Assembly (NCBI GenBank): GCA_023391775.1
Contig: JAEWAG010000009.1
Coordinates: forward strand, 1 to 11,728
Length of the DNA: 11,728 nt
Direction of reading: 5' to 3'
DNA from: Pseudomonadota bacterium
Lineage (GTDB): Bacteria > Pseudomonadota > Gammaproteobacteria > Xanthomonadales > Xanthomonadaceae
The notes under the pieces were generated by a model that did not search any database, had not been told where the DNA came from, and saw only the letters and a list, made by a program, of their open reading frames with translations. The translations under genes and the position numbers were made by a program. Positions 6,122 through 11,728 of the stretch are shown one piece after another. How positions within the stretch are numbered: the stretch's first letter is position 1; each line of letters begins with the position of its first letter.

Positions 6122-7686
6122 GGTGCCCTCGTCTGCGACTGTGCCGCCCGCAGCTGGTCCACGTAACCGGCGGGCGACTTGAGCTGGATGCCGGTGGCAC
6201 GGGTGTAGTCGAGCACCGGCGCGGCGGCCAGGACCATCGCGATGCCGTAGCCGATCAGCAGCAGGGTGGCCGCGTTCTCCAGCGGCCGGCTCGGCACGTA
6301 GGGCATCTCCTCGCGCGGCACGTAGTGCTGCACCTGCTCGGGCGAGGCATCCGGCCACGGCTCCTGGCGCCAGAACAGGCGGGTGCCGGCACGCGCCAGG
6401 CCGACCAGCATCATGAAGCTGCTGGCCAGCACCAGCAGCCAGACCCAGAACGTGGCCGGGCCCGGCGGCACCGCCTCCAGCATCACCAGCTTGCCGATGA
6501 AGCCCGACAGGGGCGGCAGGCCGGCCAGCGACACCGCCGCCACCAGGAACAGCGCGGCCGGCAGGGAAGAGTCAGGCAGCGCCGACACCATGTCCTTGCG
6601 GTCGCTGGCCGCGCCGCGGCGGCGGCGCACCAGGTCGGCCAGCAGGAACATGGCCGCGCCGGCGAAGGTGCTGTGCGCCAGGTAGTACAGGCCGGCGCCG
6701 ATGGTGCCGGCGCTGTCCAGCGAGAAGGCGATGAACAGCGTCGCCGCCGAGGACAGCACCAGGTAGGCGGCCAGCGAGCGCAGGCGGCGCGCGGCCAGCA
6801 CGCCCAGTGCTGCAAGCGCCAGGGTGATGCCGCCCAGTACCAGCAGCGTGGGCCAGGCGAACCCGGCCACCGGACCGTCCAGGCCGAACACCAGCGTGCC
6901 CACCCGCAGCACCGCGTACAGGCCGACCTTGGTCATCACCGCGAACAGGGCCGCCACCGAGGCCGGTGCGTGCGCGTAGGTCTCCGGCAGCCACAGGTAC
7001 ATCGGCAGCAGCGCGGCCTTGGCGCAGAACACCACCAGCAGCAGGCCGCCGGCGGCCTGGACCAGGGCGCGATCCTCCGTCGCCACGCCGGCCACCCGCA
7101 CGGCCAGCTCGGCCATGTTGAGCGAGCCCAGCAGGCCGTAAAGCAGGCCCAGCGCGATCAGGAACAGGGTCGAGGCGGCGATGTTGAACGAGACGTAGTG
7201 CAGGCCGGCGCGCAGCCGTTCGCCGCGGCCGCCGCTGAGCATCAGGCCGTAGGAGGCGATCAGCAGGATCTCGAAGAACACAAAGAGGTTGAACACGTCG
7301 CCGGTGAGGAAGGCGCCGTTCAGGCCCATCATCTGGAACTGGAAGAACGCATGGAAGTGCGGCGCGCGCCGGTCCCAGCCGGCGCAGGCGTGCAGCAGGC
7401 AGGCGGTGCCGAGCAGGGCCGCCACCAGCAGCATCATCGCCGCCAGCCGGTCCACCATCAGCGCGATGCCGAGCCTTGCCGGCCAGTCGCCCAGCAGGTA
7501 GACCGAGATCTCGCCGGTGCCGGCGCGGCGCACCAGCAGCGCGGCCAGGATCACCATCAGGCCCATCGACACCCAGGCCACCACCCGCTGCGGGCCCATG
7601 CCGAAGCGGCGGTGCTCGAACATCAGCGCCAGCGCGGCCGCCAGCAGCGGGACCAGGGTCGGCAGCAGGGTCAGGTGCGTGCTCAT
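6118..7686 (-). CDS. mrpD: Mrp cation/proton antiporter subunit D
   Basis: A 522-aa antiporter-like subunit related to NuoM/NuoN/NuoL of respiratory complex I, with about 14 membrane segments. Residues known to be needed for proton or ion conduction in this family are present: Glu139 in VFFEILL (equivalent of MrpD Glu137), Lys223 in CAKAALLPMYLWLPE and Lys253 in MTKVGLY; His239 lies in the conserved PETYAHAPASV turn. The short soluble C-terminus (about 450-522) is typical. It begins with ATG 7686-7684, overlapping the mrpC stop as ATGA, and ends overlapping mrpE in the same way. It probably forms one of the two proton/cation pathways, together with MrpA. Confidence 0.96.
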   Translation of the reverse strand: MSTHLTLLPTLVPLLAAALALMFEHRRFGMGPQRVVAWVSMGLMVILAALLVRRAGTGEISVYLLGDWPARLGIALMVDRLAAMMLLVAALLGTACLLHACAGWDRRAPHFHAFFQFQMMGLNGAFLTGDVFNLFVFFEILLIASYGLMLSGGRGERLRAGLHYVSFNIAASTLFLIALGLLYGLLGSLNMAELAVRVAGVATEDRALVQAAGGLLLVVFCAKAALLPMYLWLPETYAHAPASVAALFAVMTKVGLYAVLRVGTLVFGLDGPVAGFAWPTLLVLGGITLALAALGVLAARRLRSLAAYLVLSSAATLFIAFSLDSAGTIGAGLYYLAHSTFAGAAMFLLADLVRRRRGAASDRKDMVSALPDSSLPAALFLVAAVSLAGLPPLSGFIGKLVMLEAVPPGPATFWVWLLVLASSFMMLVGLARAGTRLFWRQEPWPDASPEQVQHYVPREEMPYVPSRPLENAATLLLIGYGIAMVLAAAPVLDYTRATGIQLKSPAGYVDQLRAAQSQTRAP

Positions 7687-8159
7687 GCGCGGGTCTCCCG
7701 GTCGGGCGAGGAAATCGCGCCGGTGGCGGGGACCGATTCGTTGCCGGCGACCAGTTCCGCCGCATGCGCGGCGTCGCGGGCCTCGTCATGGCGCTGCTGC
7801 TCGCGGCGCTGGAACTCCAGCTCGGCGCTGCTGCCGTCGATGTGATCGGAGTTGTTGTCCGAGCGGCTGCGGATGGCCAGCACGATGATCACCGCGGTCA
7901 TCGCGAAGGCGATCACGATCGCGGTCAGCACCAGCGCCTGCGGCAGCGGGTCGGTGTAGTAGGCCGGCTCGGCGGGAATGCCCTTGCGCAGCACCGGCGG
8001 CTTGCCCGCCACCAGGCGCCCGCCGCCGAAGATCAGCAGGTTGGTCGCGTACGACAGCAGCGTCAGCCCCAGGATCACGTCGAAGCTGCGCGCACGCAGC
8101 AGCAGGTAGACCCCGGCCGCGGTCAGGATGCCGATCGCGCTAGCCAGCGCCAGTTCCAT
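7683..8159 (-). CDS. mrpC: Mrp cation/proton antiporter subunit C
   Basis: A 158-aa NuoK-like subunit with three membrane segments (about 3-21, 27-46, 75-96) and the signature DPLPQALVLTAIVI at 70-83. After about residue 98 a hydrophilic tail of some 60 residues follows (RSRSDNNSD, QRREQQRHDEARDAAHAAE), longer than in the roughly 113-aa Gram-positive MnhC proteins. I start at ATG 8159 because AAGGAAGG lies 7 bases upstream and the first helix then begins at once; an in-frame TTG at 8189 would overlap mrpA and is less likely. It is separated from the mrpA stop by 22 bases, the only real gap in the operon, and has its own strong ribosome binding site. Confidence 0.93.
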   Translation of the reverse strand: MELALASAIGILTAAGVYLLLRARSFDVILGLTLLSYATNLLIFGGGRLVAGKPPVLRKGIPAEPAYYTDPLPQALVLTAIVIAFAMTAVIIVLAIRSRSDNNSDHIDGSSAELEFQRREQQRHDEARDAAHAAELVAGNESVPATGAISSPDRETRA

Positions 8160-8181
8160 CAGGGGGCCTTCCTTGCGTGCA

Positions 8182-11025
8182 TCAGCCAAGCTCTCCGGTG
8201 CGGGTGGAACGCTGCCCCGGTTCGATCACGCCCAGGCGGGCCACGCGGGTCCGCGAGGGGCGGATGGTGCCGAGCATGGACAGGATCAGCATCGCGCCGC
8301 CGAACACCACCAGGTACACGCCGGTGTCGAAACCGATCGCGCTGGCCAGCGGCAGCTCGCCGACCAGGGGCAGGTGCAGGTCGAGGTGGCCGCTGGTCAG
8401 GAACGGCACGCCGAACAGCATCGAGGCCGCACCGCTGAGCGCGGCCACGATCAGGCCGATGCCGATGCAGCGGATGTAGTCGAAGCCGAAGCGCGACTCC
8501 ACCGAGGCCGCGCCCTGGATCACGTACTGGATCAGCAGCGGCACGGCCAGCACCAGGCCGGCGATGAAGCCGCCGCCGGGCGCGTTGTGGCCGCGCAGGA
8601 ACAGGAACACCGACACGGTCAGGGTCAGCGGGAACAGGATCTGGGCCAGGTCGGCCGGCACCGGCAGCTTGACCGGCGGGCCGGACATGACCTTTTCGGG
8701 GGCCATCCGCGCGCGCCGCAGCAGGGCGTGCACGATCAGCGCGGCGACGCCGAACACGGTTATCTCGCCGAAGGTGTCGAAGCCGCGGAAATCCACCAGG
8801 ATCACGTTGACGACGTTGCGGCCATACGCCTCCGGCAGCGAGCGCGCGAGCATCTCCACGCTGGCCGCGTCCGGACTGGCATCACGGGTCATCATCGCGT
8901 AGGCCAGCACCGCCACGCCCAGGCCGGCGGCGGCGGCCACGCCGATGTCGCGGTAGCGGCGCAGCGGACGGCGCTCCGGTGGCGAGCGCGGCGGCAGGTA
9001 GTGCAGGCCCAGCAGCAGCAGCGCCAGGCTGACCATCTCCACCAGCAACTGGGTCAGGGCCAGGTCCGGGGCGGACAGGAACACGAAGCCCATCGACACC
9101 ATGAGGCCGATGCCACCGACCACCATCAGCGCCAGCAGGCGCTGGCGGTACAAGCGCAGGGTCCACGCCGTGGAGGCGACCAGGATCAGCCACAGGGCCC
9201 AGCCCAGCAGCGGCATGGACTGCGGCGCGCGCAGCGCCGGCAGCGAGCCACCCCCGAGCGCGTCGACGAACGGCAGGGCGCCGGCGGCCAGTGCGGCCAG
9301 CACAAGGAGCAGCATGCTGCGCTGCACGCTGCCGTTGGCGATGCGCCGGGTGAAGCGGTTGGCCAGCGCGTACAGCGCCTCCATGTTCCAGCGGAACAGG
9401 TTGCGGCCCAGCGAATCGCGGACGATGGCGTGCAGGTCGAACAGGCGGCGCAGGCCGAAGTACAGGGCGATGCCGCCGACGATGCCGCACAGGCTCATCA
9501 GCAGCGGCACGTTGAGGCCATGCCACACCGCCAGGCTGTAGTCGGGCATGTCCGCGCCGAGGATCGCGCCGGCGCCGGCATGCAGCACCGGCGCGATGGT
9601 GAGGGCCGGGAACACACCCACCGCCACGCACAGCACCACCAGCACCTCCACCGGGATCTTCATCCAGCGCGGCGGCTCGTGCGGCACGCGGTCAAGGTTG
9701 CGCGGGCCCCTGCCGAAGAACGTCTCGTAGACGAAGCGCAAGCTGTAGGCGACGCCGAAGATGCCGTACAGCAGGGCCGCGATCGCCACGGCCATGCGCA
9801 TGTAGCCATGGCCGGAGATCTCCAGCGCCTCGGTGAAGAACATCTCCTTGGACAGGAAACCGTTGAGCAGCGGGATGCCGGCCATCGCCAGCGAGGCGAT
9901 CACCGCCAGTGCGCTGGTCATGGGCATGTAGCGCCGCAGGCCACCGAGCCGGCGAATGTCGCGGGTGCCGGTCTCGTGGTCGATGATGCCGGCGGCCATG
10001 AACAGCGAGGCCTTGAAGGTGGCGTGGTTGAGGATGTGGAACACGCCGGCGACCACCGCCATGGGCGTGGACAGGCCGAACAGCAGGGTGATCAGGCCCA
10101 GGTGGGAGATGGTCGAATAGGCCAGCATGCCCTTGAGGTCATGCTGGAAGATCGCGAACCAGGCACCGACCAGCAGGGTCGCCGCGCCCACGCCGCTGAC
10201 CACGTAGAAGAACAGGTCGCTGCCGGCCAGGGCCGGGTGCAGGCGTGCCAGCAGGAACACGCCGGCCTTCACCATGGTCGCCGAGTGCAGGTAAGCCGAG
10301 ACCGGGGTCGGCGCGGCCATCGCGTGCGGCAGCCAGAAGTGCAGCGGGAACTGCGCGCTCTTGGTGAACACGCCGGCCAGCACCAGGCCCAGGGCCCACG
10401 GATACAGCGTGCTGGAGCGGATCAGGGCCCCCGAGGCGAGAACCACGGCCAGGTCGTAGCTGCCGACGATGCGCCCGATCAGCAGCACGCCGCCGAGCAG
10501 GGCCAGGCCACCGCCGCCGGTGATCGCCAGCGCCATGCGCGCGCCCTCGCGCGCGTCCTGGCGGTGGGTCCAGAAGCCGATCAGCAGGAACGAGCTGATG
10601 CTGGTCAGTTCCCAGAACACCAGCATCAGCAGCAGGTTGCCGGCCAGCACGACGCCGAGCATCGAGCCCATGAACAGCAGCAGGTAGCTGAAGAACCGCA
10701 CCGCGCTGTCGCGCGGGGACAGGTAGTAGTGCGCGTACAGCACCACCAGCGCGCCGATGGCCAGCACCATGCCGGCGAACATCCAGGCCAGCCCGTCCAT
10801 GCGCAGGACCAGATCCAGGCCGACCTGCGGGATCCATGCGTGCTCCCCGCGCACGACCCAGCCCCGCAGCACCGAGGGGGTGAGCCAGGCCAGCGCGAGC
10901 AGGCCCAGCAGCGGAGCAGCCCCGGCAACCCATGCGGCCACGGCGCGTGAACTGGGGCGCAGCAGGGCCAGCAGCGCCGCTGCCAGGAAGGGCAGGGCGA
11001 GGAGGGTTTCCAGGAATGGGATCAT
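8182..11025 (-). CDS. mrpA: Mrp cation/proton antiporter subunit A fused to subunit B
   Basis: A 947-aa protein of about 24 predicted membrane segments, the largest part of the complex. Residues 1 to about 480 are NuoL-like: Glu139 in VFWELTSISSF, Lys222 in FTKSAQFPLHFWLPHAM, the conserved His229/His234/His247 and Lys253 in MVKAGVF are the family's ion-pathway residues. Residues about 620-790 carry the MrpA-specific extension, with LSAPDLALTQLLVE and FDTFGE (Glu754), related to NuoJ. From about 793 the MrpB domain follows with its hallmark RGHNAPGGGFIAGL (811-824). A and B fused in one chain define group 2 (PhaAB-type) operons. ATG 11025 begins directly at the first helix, but no Shine-Dalgarno is visible before it (the preceding bases are C-rich). 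The only -10-like element upstream is TAAACT on the minus strand at 11068-11063. It is the first operon gene, with 111 bases to the Mpo1-like gene upstream. Confidence 0.96.
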   Translation of the reverse strand: MIPFLETLLALPFLAAALLALLRPSSRAVAAWVAGAAPLLGLLALAWLTPSVLRGWVVRGEHAWIPQVGLDLVLRMDGLAWMFAGMVLAIGALVVLYAHYYLSPRDSAVRFFSYLLLFMGSMLGVVLAGNLLLMLVFWELTSISSFLLIGFWTHRQDAREGARMALAITGGGGLALLGGVLLIGRIVGSYDLAVVLASGALIRSSTLYPWALGLVLAGVFTKSAQFPLHFWLPHAMAAPTPVSAYLHSATMVKAGVFLLARLHPALAGSDLFFYVVSGVGAATLLVGAWFAIFQHDLKGMLAYSTISHLGLITLLFGLSTPMAVVAGVFHILNHATFKASLFMAAGIIDHETGTRDIRRLGGLRRYMPMTSALAVIASLAMAGIPLLNGFLSKEMFFTEALEISGHGYMRMAVAIAALLYGIFGVAYSLRFVYETFFGRGPRNLDRVPHEPPRWMKIPVEVLVVLCVAVGVFPALTIAPVLHAGAGAILGADMPDYSLAVWHGLNVPLLMSLCGIVGGIALYFGLRRLFDLHAIVRDSLGRNLFRWNMEALYALANRFTRRIANGSVQRSMLLLVLAALAAGALPFVDALGGGSLPALRAPQSMPLLGWALWLILVASTAWTLRLYRQRLLALMVVGGIGLMVSMGFVFLSAPDLALTQLLVEMVSLALLLLGLHYLPPRSPPERRPLRRYRDIGVAAAAGLGVAVLAYAMMTRDASPDAASVEMLARSLPEAYGRNVVNVILVDFRGFDTFGEITVFGVAALIVHALLRRARMAPEKVMSGPPVKLPVPADLAQILFPLTLTVSVFLFLRGHNAPGGGFIAGLVLAVPLLIQYVIQGAASVESRFGFDYIRCIGIGLIVAALSGAASMLFGVPFLTSGHLDLHLPLVGELPLASAIGFDTGVYLVVFGGAMLILSMLGTIRPSRTRVARLGVIEPGQRSTRTGELG

Positions 11026-11136
11026 CCGGGGCGGTCGTCGGGGCCGTCGAGGTGAATCCCGGAGTTTAGCAGCGTGAAACGGCTGCGCCGCGTGTTCGCG
11101 AGGCGGACGCTGTGTCCGGCCACCGCAGGCGCCGCT

Positions 11137-11616
11137 TCAGTACTTCCAGCCCATCCGCCGGTAGCAGTGCGCCATCACCCAGGCCGGCCCGATCAGCAGG
11201 TAGACCAGGTCGGTGAGGAAGCTGGGGCGCCGGCCCTCGTAGTGATGGCCGATGAACTGCGCCACCCAGCTGGCGACGAACACTGCCACGCCGGCGCCAA
11301 GCAGGGCCTGCAATCCCAGGCGCTGCTCCACCAGGCGGCAGGTGCAGCCGATCACGAAGAAGCTGGCCAGCATGCCCAGGCCCAGCCGGCGCGAGAGGCG
11401 GTTGTAGAAGGACCAGGCGAAGAACATCACCAGCGCGGCCCAGATGCCGGTACGGGTCCAAGTGCCGAACACCGGCACGCACCAGACCAGGGCCACTACC
11501 GACCACAGGATCGCGGGCACCGCCACCAGATGGATGCGCCGGTTCAGGGCGTTGCGGTGGTCGGCCGAATACAGGGCGAAATAGCGGTCCAGCGGCCGCT
11601 GCGCACTTGCGTCCAT
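11137..11616 (-). CDS. DUF962 / Mpo1-like membrane protein
   Basis: A 159-aa integral membrane protein of the DUF962 (yeast YGL010w/Mpo1) family. It shows the family layout: an N-terminal YFALYSADHRNALNRRIHLV (12-31) with His20 and His29, four to five hydrophobic segments (about 31-48, 54-70, 78-94, 101-120, 134-150), and the hallmark WVAQFIGHHYEGRRPS (117-132) with His124 and His125. Yeast Mpo1 is an Fe(II)-dependent dioxygenase acting on 2-hydroxy fatty acids in alpha-oxidation, and conserved histidines bind its iron; the four histidines here suggest, but do not prove, the same chemistry in this bacterium. GGAG lies 5 to 6 bases before the ATG, a good ribosome site, so the start is firm. 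It precedes mrpA on the same strand after 111 bases; whether the two share a transcript is open, and nothing in the sequence ties its function to cation transport. Confidence 0.88.
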   Translation of the reverse strand: MDASAQRPLDRYFALYSADHRNALNRRIHLVAVPAILWSVVALVWCVPVFGTWTRTGIWAALVMFFAWSFYNRLSRRLGLGMLASFFVIGCTCRLVEQRLGLQALLGAGVAVFVASWVAQFIGHHYEGRRPSFLTDLVYLLIGPAWVMAHCYRRMGWKY

Positions 11617-11655
11617 CGACTCTCCGGATCAGGCACGGGCCCGCTGCGAGCATAG

Positions 11656-11676
11656 CCCGCCGCGCAGGGCGGCGGG
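11656..11676. other. GC-rich hairpin upstream of the Mpo1-like gene
   Basis: An 8-bp perfect stem (CCCGCCGC at 11656-11663, GCGGCGGG at 11669-11676) closes the loop GCAGG. It lies 40 bases upstream of the DUF962 start and could be the 3' end of a minus-strand gene beyond the right edge. Directly beside it, on the minus strand, is TATGCT (11654-11649), a possible -10 for the Mpo1-like gene without a recognisable -35. The remaining bases to 11728 contain no start or motif that I can assign. Confidence 0.3.
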
Positions 11677-11728
11677 ACTGGCGGGCGCGACGCGGCCCGC
11701 GCCGGCGCAGGCGACCGAGATGCCCGCC

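Noticed and set aside
5610..6200. N-terminal extension of MrpF to 291 residues
   Set aside because: The extension lies wholly inside mrpE and mrpD and reads as random His/Arg/Gln sequence; MrpF proteins are about 90 residues and the GTGA overlap at 5609-5606 gives the natural start.
6325..7845. A 506-codon plus-strand open frame opposite mrpD and the end of mrpC
   Set aside because: Same compositional shadow (Gln/His/Arg/Gly repeats); it spans two well-supported genes and shows no ribosome site or motif.
8128..10950. A 940-codon open frame on the plus strand opposite mrpA
   Set aside because: The product is a Gln/His/Arg/Ala-rich, low-hydrophobicity string without domain features, the usual antisense shadow of a high-GC membrane protein gene. 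mrpA on the other strand is unmistakable along its whole length.
11104..11118. Small CGGAC/GTCCG hairpin between the Mpo1-like gene and mrpA as a terminator
   Set aside because: Only five pairs and no T-run; expected by chance at this GC content.
1..11728. Search for mobile elements, CRISPR arrays, tRNA/rRNA genes, phage genes, toxin-antitoxin or defence systems
   Set aside because: No transposase, integrase, direct repeat arrays, tRNA-like cloverleaf or defence-type protein was seen; every sizeable stretch is explained by catabolic, transport or membrane genes.

Overview
The window is high-GC DNA packed with genes, and it most resembles a chromosomal core region of a gammaproteobacterium of the Xanthomonadaceae/Lysobacteraceae type (Lysobacter, Luteimonas, Stenotrophomonas relatives). 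That placement is an inference from base composition, protein flavour and the pairing of hpd with hmgA next to a divergent MarR regulator; no rRNA or other marker is present to prove it. I see no mobile element, CRISPR array, tRNA, rRNA or integration scar, and no stretch over 300 bases without a gene.

Left part (1-3185), tyrosine/phenylalanine catabolism. A MarR-family regulator on the minus strand (78-587) diverges from hpd (4-hydroxyphenylpyruvate dioxygenase, 683-1807), which is followed in the same direction by hmgA (homogentisate 1,2-dioxygenase, 1884-3185). The shared intergenic region holds a convincing sigma70-type promoter for hpd (-10 TATAAA at 625-630) with an imperfect inverted repeat lying between -35 and -10, a natural operator for the MarR protein. 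Both enzymes keep their complete iron-ligand sets. The last two pathway steps (maleylacetoacetate isomerase, fumarylacetoacetase) are not in the window.

Middle (3186-4943). A gene for a small predicted lipoprotein of unknown function (3264-3929) and a CaCA-superfamily Na+/Ca2+-type antiporter (3996-4943) follow on the plus strand. The antiporter ends nose-to-nose with the next operon; a 7-bp stem hairpin covers both stop codons.

Right part (4951-11025), minus strand: a complete six-gene group 2 Mrp (Mnh/Pha) multisubunit cation/proton antiporter operon, read from right to left as mrpA (A and B fused), mrpC, mrpD, mrpE, mrpF, mrpG. Four of the five junctions are 4-base ATGA/GTGA overlaps; only mrpA-mrpC has a 22-base gap. 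The complex exchanges Na+ (and in some species K+ or Li+) for protons across the inner membrane and supports salt and alkali tolerance. With the adjacent CaCA antiporter this makes a cation-homeostasis block. Upstream of the operon, same strand, is a DUF962/Mpo1-like membrane protein (11137-11616).

Overall this is an ordinary housekeeping/catabolic region. I did not find a previously undescribed system. The best second looks are the hpd operator, the hairpin between hpd and hmgA, the uncharacterised lipoprotein, the asymmetric second alpha-repeat of the CaCA antiporter, and the bacterial Mpo1 homologue.
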